Shown here piece by piece: positions 45,023 through 53,445 of a stretch of 64,000 nucleotides of DNA. Made by a program: the position numbers and the translations under genes. The stretch is from contig CAVURM010000001.1 of the NCBI GenBank assembly GCA_963743875.1, forward strand, positions 248,001-312,000, read 5' to 3'. Below the pieces are notes generated by a model that ran no database searches, was not told the origin of the DNA, and saw only the letters and a list, made by a program, of their open reading frames with translations. Position 1 is the first letter of the stretch, and every line of letters begins with the position of its first letter. This DNA is from RHKX01 sp963743875 (GTDB lineage Bacteria > Actinomycetota > Thermoleophilia > Solirubrobacterales > 70-9).

Positions 45023-47191
45023 ATGCGCTCCGACAGAACTTTGAAACCGGTGATGATGATCGAGGAGGGAGGGCGCGGTGGCGTGACCGATTACACCGTG
45101 GCGCTGGTGGCTGCTCTGGTGGCCAGGGGGCAGCCGGTCGAGCTGGTCACGGCGTCCGACCACTTACTTCCAGAACTAGAAGGCGTGACGGTTCTCGGCT
45201 GGTTCCATTACCTCCGCCCAACCTCCACGATTGCGCGGGGGCTCAGAGCGCTTCGGCTCGGACCGGTGATCAACGGGTTGTCGTTTCTCGTCGCCTACTT
45301 TCGGTGCATCCCCCGGGCCCGCCGTTGCAGATTGGTCCACATACAGGGAGGTACCTGGCGGCCCCTCACATTGCCCTTGGTCTTGGTACTCCGATGCACC
45401 GGCGTCGGCGTGGTCCACACACCTCACAACACATTCGCACGGGAAGGCGAGCGCGGGTGGGAGGGTCACTCGCTCGAGTGGGCCGCATCGAAAACGATCG
45501 TTCATGCTGAAGCTGATCTGAAGAATCTGGCGTATCCGGATGGGGCCGTCATCATCCCGCACGGGGAGTACGCGACCCTGGCTGATGGTGGGCAGGACAT
45601 CAGTCGCGACCAGGCCCGCTCCAATCTCGGGATCGGACCCGACGCCCCGGTGACCCTCGTCTTCGGGCAGCTTCGCGAGGACAAGGGGATCATCGACGTG
45701 TTGACTGCGGCTGCCGAGGTGCCTGATCTCGTGGTGCTGATTGCGGGAGAGGACGTCGGCGGGCTCGCGGCGGCTTCACCCCTGATCCGGAGTGAGGCGC
45801 TGCGCGGCCGGGTCGTCATCAGGCAGGGATTCCTGTCGATGGACGAGGCGGCGGAGGCGTTCGCAGCCACCGACACGGTGACTCTCGCCTATCGCCAAGC
45901 CAGCCAGAGTGGCGTGCTGATGCTGGCGTACGGGTTTGGCAGGCCGGTGGTCATCTACCCGACCGGCGGACTTCCCGAGGCTGTCGTCGACGGCGAGACT
46001 GGATGGATCTGCGAACGATCCGACCCCGGTTCCCTTGCGGACTCGCTGCGGGCCGCCGCGACCGCGGGCCCCTTGGAGTGCCGACGACGCGGGGATGCCG
46101 CCGCCCGACTTGCTCGCAGCGATTTCTCCTGGGATGAAATCGCCCGCCGCACCCTTCTCGTGTACGACGAAGTGTCGCCCGCGGGCTCGAGCGTCATGGC
46201 CGAAAGGGCTACGACAGCGTCGGGTTCGCTTGCGGAACGCTCAGCAGCCCGCAACAGGATGCTGTTGCTCGGTGCGGCCGCAGGTGCGAATTCGAGTGCC
46301 TCCCGGCCGGCTCTGGCTTCACGCAGGATCAAGGGTCCGATTAGCCGTCTGCTGGCAAAGCAGTTCGGCCCTGACGGGCACGAGTGGAACCTGAATTGGT
46401 TTGAGTCGGTGGCGGCGGGGACGACAGTCACGGAACCCCGCGTGCTTGTCCGTGTCGACGAATTCCCGAACTACTCAGCCTTCGACCACCCGCACCTGTA
46501 CGGCGTTGAGCGAGCGACCGCCTTTCATGAGGTAATGGCCGAAGCCGGCGTCCAGTACCTGATGGCGATTGTTCCCCAACTGACGCGGGCACCGCTCGAT
46601 CCAGGTGCCTCCGGCGGCCGTTCGCTCGGGGCTCCGGAGCTGGCGTTGATCGAGACGATGCGTCAGGACGGCGTCGTCTTCGCCCAGCACGGCACGACGC
46701 ATCGGACGAGGCATCGCAGCCCTCGGCGCCGCTCGGAGTTCACGGGCATGTCGGATCGAGACCTCAGAGCCCTCCTTGACCGCGGCGCCGCGAGGCTCGC
46801 CGAAGCCGGCATCGAAAGCCGGATCCTCGTGCCGCCGTTCAACCGGTTCTCGGCTCGACAGTTGAGTGTTTTTGCAGAGCGGTTCGACGTGGTGACCGGT
46901 GGCCCCGAATCCGTGCGGCTCATGGGTAGCCACTACGGGCCCTCCTGGCAGGGGGACATCGTCTACATGCCCTGCATGCCACCGCTCTACGGGACGGCCC
47001 GCCAGGTACTCCCCGCATTGCGTCGACTGGAGTCTGCGACCGGCGTCTGGATCCCGGTTACCTTGCACGTTACGTGGGAGCTCGACGACGATCTGGTGGG
47101 GCTTAGGGAACTCGCCGAGTACCTGGGTGAGGTCGCTGCCCCCTGGCAGGAGTTTCTCGATGCCGTTGACCTGAGCCGCAGTGCCGCATGA
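45023..47191 (+). CDS. fusion protein: GT4 glycosyltransferase plus polysaccharide deacetylase-like domain
   Basis: A 722-residue intact protein. Residues 1-390 are a GT4 enzyme (IEEGGRGGVTDYTVALVAALV, HIQGGTWRPLTLPLVLVL, TLVFGQLREDKGIIDVLTAA, VTLAYRQASQSGVLMLAYGFGRPVVIYPTGGLPEAVVDG). A Ser/Ala-rich linker (about 395-465) follows. Residues 470-722 resemble DUF2334-type polysaccharide deacetylases: VLVRVDEFPNYSAFDHPHLYGVER with the metal-binding Asp, VVFAQHGTTHRTRH with metal-binding histidines, and ILVPPFNRFSARQLSVF near the C-terminus. One chain could both add an N-acetylated sugar and deacetylate it, or act on separate substrates. No signal peptide is present, so the deacetylase would be cytoplasmic unless re-localised. 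Confidence 0.85.
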   Translation: MRSDRTLKPVMMIEEGGRGGVTDYTVALVAALVARGQPVELVTASDHLLPELEGVTVLGWFHYLRPTSTIARGLRALRLGPVINGLSFLVAYFRCIPRARRCRLVHIQGGTWRPLTLPLVLVLRCTGVGVVHTPHNTFAREGERGWEGHSLEWAASKTIVHAEADLKNLAYPDGAVIIPHGEYATLADGGQDISRDQARSNLGIGPDAPVTLVFGQLREDKGIIDVLTAAAEVPDLVVLIAGEDVGGLAAASPLIRSEALRGRVVIRQGFLSMDEAAEAFAATDTVTLAYRQASQSGVLMLAYGFGRPVVIYPTGGLPEAVVDGETGWICERSDPGSLADSLRAAATAGPLECRRRGDAAARLARSDFSWDEIARRTLLVYDEVSPAGSSVMAERATTASGSLAERSAARNRMLLLGAAAGANSSASRPALASRRIKGPISRLLAKQFGPDGHEWNLNWFESVAAGTTVTEPRVLVRVDEFPNYSAFDHPHLYGVERATAFHEVMAEAGVQYLMAIVPQLTRAPLDPGASGGRSLGAPELALIETMRQDGVVFAQHGTTHRTRHRSPRRRSEFTGMSDRDLRALLDRGAARLAEAGIESRILVPPFNRFSARQLSVFAERFDVVTGGPESVRLMGSHYGPSWQGDIVYMPCMPPLYGTARQVLPALRRLESATGVWIPVTLHVTWELDDDLVGLRELAEYLGEVAAPWQEFLDAVDLSRSAA

Positions 47192-47287
47192 TCGTGGCCC
47201 GAAACCGCCGCCTCCAGATCAAGGCGAGCGGTGGCTGGTCTCTCCTGTGTACCGCTTGCAGAGGCCCTCGCACTGAACTCAAGCGGT

Positions 47288-48826
47288 CTATTCCGCACGA
47301 TCCCGCAGCACGGCTGGGATCGTCAAAGCCAGGATCTTTATGTCGAGCCAGAACGATCGATTCTCGATGTAGTAGTTGTCCCACTCAACGCGATCGGCGA
47401 TGGACGTATTCCCTCTGAGGCCATGGACTTGTGACCAGCCGGTGATCCCGGACTTCACCCGATGCCGGTCAGCGTAGCGGTAGACAGACTCGTCGAATCG
47501 CCGTACGTAGGTCGGCTGTTCAGGGCGAGGACCCACCAGGCACATGTCACCACGGAGGACGTTGAAGAGCTGGGGGAGCTCGTCGATCGATGTCTTTCTC
47601 ATCAGGGCACCGATCTTGGTTCTGCGATCGTCACCTTCGACTCCACCCGGGGCGAGCCCCAACTTGAAGCGGTCATCGAGATCCGCCTCGCTGGCTTCAC
47701 CCGGGCCGGCCGAGCGCATGGTTCGGAACTTGAGCACGTCGAACTCATTCCCATCGAGACCGACCCGACGCTGTCTGAAGATGATTGGGCGTCCCAGCGA
47801 AATCACCGTGGCAACGGCCGCGGCGATGAGAAGCGGGGAGGTTATGAGGATGGCAACGGCCGCGAGCGCCCGATCACCGGCGTACTTGACGGCGTACTGC
47901 CAGCCGACGGGATCGGTGGGGTGGACGGAGATCAAAGGTATCCCGCCGATCCGCTCCAATCCGAGGTTGTCTGTGACTCCCTCGAACAGCCGGGGTAGGA
48001 CGGAGACGGTGACATCCATCGCCTGGCATCTGCGGACGAGATCGAGCTCGGCCTGATGGGAGGTGGCCGAGAAACTGACGACAACGTGCGATATGTGTTG
48101 CTCCTCGATGGCCAGCTCGAGCCCCGGTCCGAAGAGCTGCCCTTCGGGTGCTCCCGAATGGAGGATCGGAATATCCACCGCAGCGAGGCCCTCCCTCCGC
48201 AGCGGATCGTCATCGATGAAGGCGACGGGCCTCAACCCGAACTCGGGTCGATCGAGCAGATGGCGAGCGAATTGACGCCCTACCGTGCCTGCCCCCACGA
48301 TCAGCGTGTTCTCTCCGCGCAGGCCGGCTCGACGTCCCTTCATCTCAACGAGGTGGGATCCACCTCGTGCTGCGAGCAAGTAGGTGGTGGAGAAGAGCCA
48401 TAGGCGGACCGCCTGGTCGGCGGCTTGCGGGTTGTCGAAGATGAGGACCCGCACGAAAGTCACTGCCATCGCGACGATTGCCGTCGCGCCAACGATCTTG
48501 CGGGCGTGGTCGAGGAAATGGGGGGCAAATGACTTCCGGTAGACGCCGAGGTAGGCCAACGTGGCCAACACCCCGACGATGAAGACGCATACGGCAGCGA
48601 TGTCGGTGGAAACGCCGGCCGCGGGTCCGCTGGCGATGGAGGCCGCACCGGCCAGGGCAAGCATCGCCGTGTCGAGGGCGAATGCGAAGTTGACGTCCGG
48701 CAGGCGCCGGAATTTGGCGGCCAGACTCGGACGCCCGGCATCAGCCCGCGCCTCCGAGCGGCGACCATCTTGCGCGATCGAATCGGCCTTGGTGGATGCG
48801 TGTTTGGTGGATGCGTGGGTTCTCAT
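47288..48826 (-). CDS. undecaprenyl-phosphate sugar phosphotransferase (WbaP/WcaJ-like)
   Basis: A 512-residue intact protein. Four to five N-terminal membrane helices (residues 55-170) are followed by a Rossmann-like middle domain (NTLIVGAGTVGRQFARHLLD), a fifth helix (ALAAVAILITSPLLIAAAVATVISLG) and the catalytic domain: FRQRRVGLDGNEFDVLKFRTMR, LMRKTSIDELPQLFNVLRGDMCLVGPRPEQP and VKSGITGWSQVHGLRGNTSI. It transfers sugar-1-phosphate onto undecaprenyl phosphate, the first committed step of the polysaccharide. The N-terminus reads HASTKHASTKAD because 14 bases (GGTGGATGCGTGTT-like) are repeated at about 48789-48820. Confidence 0.94.
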   Translation of the reverse strand: MRTHASTKHASTKADSIAQDGRRSEARADAGRPSLAAKFRRLPDVNFAFALDTAMLALAGAASIASGPAAGVSTDIAAVCVFIVGVLATLAYLGVYRKSFAPHFLDHARKIVGATAIVAMAVTFVRVLIFDNPQAADQAVRLWLFSTTYLLAARGGSHLVEMKGRRAGLRGENTLIVGAGTVGRQFARHLLDRPEFGLRPVAFIDDDPLRREGLAAVDIPILHSGAPEGQLFGPGLELAIEEQHISHVVVSFSATSHQAELDLVRRCQAMDVTVSVLPRLFEGVTDNLGLERIGGIPLISVHPTDPVGWQYAVKYAGDRALAAVAILITSPLLIAAAVATVISLGRPIIFRQRRVGLDGNEFDVLKFRTMRSAGPGEASEADLDDRFKLGLAPGGVEGDDRRTKIGALMRKTSIDELPQLFNVLRGDMCLVGPRPEQPTYVRRFDESVYRYADRHRVKSGITGWSQVHGLRGNTSIADRVEWDNYYIENRSFWLDIKILALTIPAVLRDRAE

Positions 48827-48973
48827 CTTCAGACGCCTGTGTCAATCATCGGCCAATCGACACGGATCTAAACTCCTGGGACGGACTTGTCGGAACTGAT
48901 CATCCCCGTTTTGCTCGCGATCGATCAGATACTGTGCGGTGGTGCGTCGCGAGCGACTGGATAACCAGGGCTG

Positions 48974-49962
48974 ATGCGAGTCATGGTCACCGGGGGGGCC
49001 GGATTCATCGGATCGCATCTCGTCGATGCTTTGACCGCACGGGGGGACGAGGTCCTCGTGCTCGACGACTTCTCCAGCGGCAGGTCGGAGAACCTCGCCG
49101 TGGCGATCGGTTACGGCATCGCGATCTCCGAGACATCGGTCACTGATCGCGCGCGAGTGTCCGAGGTCATCGAGGAGTTCGAACCTGAGGCCGTATTTCA
49201 CCTGGCTGCCCAGGTCGATGTTCGCAAGTCCGTCGCGGATGCAGGTTTCGACGCCGAGATCAATTTGCTGGGGACGATCAACATCCTGGATGCGGTGATC
49301 TCGCAGTCGTCCCACCCTCCCTGACCTTCTCATCCACGGGCGGCGCAATCTACGGTGAGGGTGAGGGAAGGGGGTTGCCCCTGTCGGAGGAGTCGCCTGC
49401 GGCTCCTGAGGCGCCTTACGGGGCGAGCAAGCTCGCTGCGGAGCATTACCTGTCGCTGTACAGACGGATGTACGATCTTCGGACGGTTCCGCTGCGATTC
49501 GGCAACGTCTACGGACCTCGGCAGGATCCGCACGGGGAGGCGGGTGTCGTTGCGATCTTTTCCGGCCTGCTCAGAGAGGGCAAGCCATTGCGAGTCTACG
49601 GCGACGGACTGCAGACCCGCGACTATGTCTACGTCAGTGACGTGGTTGAGGCCCTGCTGGCGGCAGATGCACGCCTGCGGGGATCGGGAGCGATCCTCGA
49701 GGGCCCCCTGAACGTGGGTACGGGTGATGAAACCAGCGTTCTCGAATTGGTCGAGCGACTGTCTGCGGCTGCGGGAGCTGGACCTCATGTCGAGCATGCG
49801 CCGGAGCGCGTGGGCGAGGTTGCTCGGATCTCCATCGATCCGACTGCGGCTGCGACCGCACTCGGCTGGCAGTCGAAGACGGATCTGGACGCCGGGTTGC
49901 TCAAGACCTACGAATCACTCGCCGGGGCCGCGGGAGGCACGTTCCCGCGATCGACCGCCTAG
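48974..49962 (+). CDS. NAD-dependent epimerase (UDP-glucose 4-epimerase-like), one apparent frameshift
   Basis: ATG 48974 starts MRVMVTGGAGFIGSHLVDALTARGDEVLVLDDFSSG, the G-x-x-G-x-x-G NAD loop. FEPEAVFHLAAQVDVRKSVADAGFDAEINLLGTINILDAV is conserved. The frame shifts near 49308; the next frame reads PSLTFSSTGGAIYGEGEGRGLPLSEES, APYGASKLAAEHYLSLYRRMYDLRTVPLRFGNVYGP with the catalytic Tyr and Lys in YGASK, and NVGTGDETSVLELVERL. Probably interconverts UDP-sugars for the polysaccharide. Its stop and the convergent sortase stop share CTAG. Confidence 0.88.
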
Positions 49963-50621
49963 CCGATCTTCTCGAGGCCGGCGAAGACGATATACCTCTT
50001 CGCGGCACTGTACAGGGGATGGCAAGCGCTCAGAACCAGCTGCTCCCGACCAACGTTATCGACGACCGAGGTCTGGCTTGGATCGACGATCTCGGTCTTG
50101 GTGACCGCATAGGTGAAATCTCCGTACGGCATCTCGAGGTGGATCGGATCGCCAACATCGATCGAGTCGATCTGGTTGAAGGGCGCCCCGTAGGTTGTCC
50201 GATGCCCTGCGATCCCGATTGTCTTGCCCTGACCGGGCAGGGCGGTCTCGGGGTAGTGACCCGGTCCCCGCTGAAGGTCGGCCTCGTCGGTTCCCTGGAT
50301 CACGACGTAGTTGGCGCCGATCGACGGAATGTCGATTCGACCGATCGACTTACCGTTCTGGAGCCCCTTTTCGAACACGTCGGCAAGCCTCGCCGCTCGT
50401 ATCGCGGGATCTCCGGGCCCATTGTTGATCTCACCCACCTCGGGCAGGTCGAGGAAGTCGCTTTGTAGCGCGTCGAGGTCGGAAGCAGCCTGGTTCTGGC
50501 GGAAGGATCCATACGCTGCCGAGAGCGGTTCCTGCCAGGCCATGGTCATTCCCGCATCGGCGAGGATCACGATGCCGGCCGTGATGAGTGCGACCGAGAC
50601 GATTTTCAGAATCCGGTTCAT
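49959..50621 (-). CDS. sortase (class E/D-like)
   Basis: A 220-residue membrane-anchored transpeptidase. MNRILKIVSVALITAGIVILADAGM is the membrane anchor. The catalytic domain has IGRIDIPSIGANYVVIQG, the histidine motif TIGIAGHRTTYGAPFNQID, and the cysteine-arginine motif LVLSACHPLYSAAKRYIVFA (Cys and Arg of the catalytic triad). Sortases cleave LPXTG between Thr and Gly and attach the protein to a cell-wall acceptor. ATG 50621 was chosen because it begins the hydrophobic anchor; longer upstream readings are not needed. A small LPFTG protein at 29581 in the same island is a plausible substrate. Confidence 0.92.
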   Translation of the reverse strand: MNRILKIVSVALITAGIVILADAGMTMAWQEPLSAAYGSFRQNQAASDLDALQSDFLDLPEVGEINNGPGDPAIRAARLADVFEKGLQNGKSIGRIDIPSIGANYVVIQGTDEADLQRGPGHYPETALPGQGKTIGIAGHRTTYGAPFNQIDSIDVGDPIHLEMPYGDFTYAVTKTEIVDPSQTSVVDNVGREQLVLSACHPLYSAAKRYIVFAGLEKIG

Positions 50622-50704
50622 ATGGGTGGATAGATCATGCCGAACGGCCCGCGTGAAGGCACATGAGCGCGGAAGGCGGGGCGGCATGAGACACTGCCGC
50701 GTCC

Positions 50705-51982
50705 GTGAGCGAGTCCAGAGCACACATTCCGATCGCCTCCTACGAGGCTGACCCCGAAAAAGTCGGTCGCGTCCTGCTGCTCTACTCGGGTGGGCTCGAT
50801 ACGAGCGTGATGTTGCATTGGATACAGCAGCAGTACGACTCCGAGATCGTCACCCTGACCGTCGAACTCGGCCAACCCGACGAGGATTGGGATCCGATCA
50901 CGCAGAAGGCGCGCGACATGGGCGCGATAGAGACGCTCATCGTCGACGCGCGCGAGGAGTTCGCCAATGAGTTCGTGCTCCCCGCGATCAGGGCCAATGC
51001 CCTCTACGGGGGCGGCTACCCGCTGTTCACGGCGCTCGCTCGCCCGCTCATCGCCAGGCTCGCCGTCGAGGCGGCGCGGGAGCACGATTGTGACACGATC
51101 GCCCATGGCTGCACAGGCAAGGGAAACGATCAGGTCCGAATCGATTCGACCATCGCGACCCTGGGGCCGGAGTTACGGGTCCTCGCGCCTGTCAGGGAAT
51201 GGCGGATGGGTAGGGAGGAGGAGATAGCCTACGCCCGCTTGCATCGGATCCCTGTGTCGGGTGGGACGGAGAAGCCGCCGTACTCGATCGACGACAATCT
51301 CTGGGGCCGCTCTTCGGAGGGCGGGGTTATCGAGGACATCGATCGGCCGGCCCCCGACGACGTCTTCCAGTTCGTCACCCGCCCGGAGGAGGCCCCGGAT
51401 GAGCCGGAGTACGTGCGTATCGGCTTCGAGGGCGGGTGTCCGGTCTCCCTGGACGCCGAGGCCCTGGGCCTGGTGGAGCTGATCGATCGGGTCTCGGTGC
51501 TCGGCTGCCGTCACGGGGTCGGCATCGTCGACCACGTCGAGGATCGGATCGTGGGGCTCAAGGTCCGCGATATCTACGAGGTTCCGGCAGCGACGATCTT
51601 GCTGGCAGCTCATCGTGATCTCGAGAAGCTCGTCTCGACGATCCACCAGAACAATTTCAAGGCGACTCTCGACAACCACTGGGCCTATCTGTGCTACGCC
51701 GGACTCTGGCACGAACCGCTGCGCGAGGACCTCGATGCCTACATGGAATCCGCCAATCAGTACGTGACCGGCGAGGTGACGGTGAAGCTCTACAAGGGTT
51801 CGGCCATGGTGGTCGCCCGGACCTCGCCGTACGCGCTCTACGACCAGGCGCTGGCCGGGTTCGGCGAGTCCGGCGGCGAGTTCAGCCAGCAGGCAAGCCC
51901 CGGCTTCATCGAGTTGTTCTCCCTGCAGACGCAGGATGGCGCACCGGGTTCGAAACCGCGACCGCTAGGCTGCGCCGTATGA
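50705..51982 (+). CDS. argG: argininosuccinate synthase
   Basis: A 425-residue intact protein starting at GTG 50705. It condenses citrulline and aspartate with ATP in arginine synthesis. VGRVLLLYSGGLDTSVMLHW is the ATP pyrophosphatase P-loop; TIAHGCTGKGNDQVRID, REEEIAYARLHRIPV, PPYSIDDNLWGRSSEGGVIEDI and KLYKGSAMVVARTSPYALYD are further family blocks. argF, argR and argH are absent from the window, and argG is separated from argD by the 26-kb polysaccharide island. Its end overlaps the next small gene. Confidence 0.97.
   Translation: MSESRAHIPIASYEADPEKVGRVLLLYSGGLDTSVMLHWIQQQYDSEIVTLTVELGQPDEDWDPITQKARDMGAIETLIVDAREEFANEFVLPAIRANALYGGGYPLFTALARPLIARLAVEAAREHDCDTIAHGCTGKGNDQVRIDSTIATLGPELRVLAPVREWRMGREEEIAYARLHRIPVSGGTEKPPYSIDDNLWGRSSEGGVIEDIDRPAPDDVFQFVTRPEEAPDEPEYVRIGFEGGCPVSLDAEALGLVELIDRVSVLGCRHGVGIVDHVEDRIVGLKVRDIYEVPAATILLAAHRDLEKLVSTIHQNNFKATLDNHWAYLCYAGLWHEPLREDLDAYMESANQYVTGEVTVKLYKGSAMVVARTSPYALYDQALAGFGESGGEFSQQASPGFIELFSLQTQDGAPGSKPRPLGCAV
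51966..51971 (+). promoter_or_regulatory. -10 box TAGGCT inside argG end
   Basis: TAGGCT ends seven bases before ATG 51979, within the last codons of argG. It matches the leaderless pattern, so the small membrane gene might be transcribed separately. Confidence 0.35.
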
Positions 51983-52144
51983 GTTTGTTCTACGAGATCG
52001 GTCGGTCGTCTCGTCGTCACCTTCGTTCGCCGGCGGTTCGGCCGTCAGATTCAGGTAGTCGGAGGGGTTGCGCTGGTCGGGGCGATCGTCGGCGGAGTGG
52101 TTGGCGCCTACCTGCTGGCCTCGCGGGACGTCGAAGAGGGCTGA
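51979..52144 (+). CDS. small single-pass membrane protein, one apparent frameshift
   Basis: ATG 51979 reads MSLFYEIGR. Removing one extra base near 52008 gives LVVTFVRRRFGRQIQVVGGVALVGAIVGGVVGAYLLASRDVEEG and a stop at 52144. The protein has about 54 residues, with basic residues before one transmembrane helix and an acidic C-terminus, so it should be N-in/C-out. The overall length of 166 bases is one over a multiple of three. I do not know a named family. Confidence 0.6.
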
Positions 52145-52173
52145 CCGGCTCCGGTTTGAAGCCGGGGGTGCTC

Positions 52174-52895
52174 CTACCGGGAGCGGCCGATGACCTGGTC
52201 GACGATGGGTTCGGGATCTTCGATCCCGTACCAGCGACGAAGGGCGTTGGTGATCATCTCGCGATCCTCGCCGGCGATCGCCAGACGGGTAGCGTGCTGG
52301 AACGCTTCCTCGGGTAGTACCGACCTGACCAAAGGGGGGGGAACGGCACGCTGAGGCTCGACCGGTGGGTCATGTGTGAGCGTGGGATCGCCGACGAGGT
52401 CGGTGTAGCTCCGCGCCCTCGATCGTGGCCTCGGGTGGTGCCGTCGGTGCTTCGATCGGCTCGGCGAACGGCAGCGACGGGCCCGGGGGCTCGGCGCTCG
52501 GGAAAGGGTTGGTCATCGCGGGTTGCTCGAGCTTGTCGGTGACGGAGGTGATCGCGTCCTCGAGGGCTCGGACCATCTGTTCTGAGTGGTCACGGACGTT
52601 GGCGGCGTGGCGCACCAGGTCATCGGTCAGCTCCGAGATCAGACCGACCCGCTCGGCGGTCAGCCGATCGGCCTTGCGCTGCGCCTCGGCGAGGTGGCGG
52701 CGGGCCTGTTCCTCGGCGTCGTAGCGGATCGCCTCGGCGGCGCGCTCAGCCGCGTCGATGACCGTTTGAAGCTGCTCGGTCATCTGCTGCATCGTCGCCT
52801 GGACGGTCGGCGACGGCGAGGGAGCCGACCCTGCGGTCCAGCGGCACGGGCGTATTCGCCGGTTCGGCGGGGCCCTGAGGGTTGTATTCGTTCAT
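52174..52895 (-). CDS. coiled-coil protein 1 (DivIVA-like plan), several apparent frameshifts
   Basis: ATG 52895 follows GGAGGAG and reads MNEYNPQGPAEPANTPVPLDRRV. In the next frame comes MQQMTEQLQTVIDAAERAAEAIRYDAEEQARRHLAEAQRKADRLTAERVGLISELTDDLVRHAANVRDHSEQM, a clear coiled coil rich in Ala, Glu and Arg, then a Pro-rich linker. A further frame, entered before a run of eight C bases near 52335, ends with EEAFQHATRLAIAGEDREMITNALRRWYGIEDPEPIVDQV and the stop at 52174. The C-terminal part looks like a compact helical domain I cannot name. The coil and Pro linker suggest a cytoskeletal or polar scaffold; function is unproven. Confidence 0.6.
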
Positions 52896-52925
52896 CGCCG
52901 TCTCCTCCGGTCGTTCGCGGCGATT

Positions 52926-53338
52926 CTAGAGCGGTCTCGACGGTACGTCGGTCCCGCCGGGATCCCCGGTCTCGATCCGGAACGTGACCTCGCGGGTCTC
53001 GGCCAGCTTGATCTCGACCGTGCGGCGGATCCCCGACGGCCACGGCGGGATGCTGAAATCCGCGTCGCGGGCGATTTCGGCCATCCGCATGCTGGTCACC
53101 GCCATCGCCTCGGCCATCGCGGCATAGGCCGACTCGATGCGTTGCTGCTGGCCCCCGATCTGCCCGCCGCAGGTCCGTCAGGCGTTCGAGGCGGGCATCG
53201 ATCAGGGCCGCGATCGGCCTCGCCCGCGAGCGCCGACAGTTCACTCGCCCTGCTCTCGGCCTGGCCGAGGATCCGGTCGGCTTCGGCGCGGCTCGCGATC
53301 ATCGATGCCCGGATCTGCTCGCTGAGCGTGGTTGCCAC
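52926..53338 (-). CDS. coiled-coil protein 2, apparent frameshift
   Basis: ATG 53338 reads MATTLSEQIRASMIASRAEADRILGQAESRASELSALAG; a following frame gives ALIDARLERLTDLRR and, one extra G later, QQQRIESAYAAMAEAMAVTSMRMAEIARDADFSIPPWPSGIRRTVEIKL ending at 52926. The N-terminal half is an Ala/Glu/Arg coiled coil; the end is a short beta-rich tail. It is transcribed in the same direction as coiled-coil protein 1 and ends about 30 bases before it, so the two probably form an operon. Family unknown to me. Confidence 0.55.
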
Positions 53339-53445
53339 GGGTGCATCTTAGGAAGCCGTCGGGCGTAAAGAACCCGCAAGCTCCGGATGGCCCTTTGTGC
53401 GGTGCCTAAGCGTTGCGCCTCGGTTGGTGATAGACGGTAGGCAGC

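Noticed and set aside
23814..50621. A prophage or transposon carrying the polysaccharide genes
   Set aside because: No integrase, transposase, terminal inverted repeats or phage structural gene is visible. Only the gene content and the position between argD and argG suggest acquisition.
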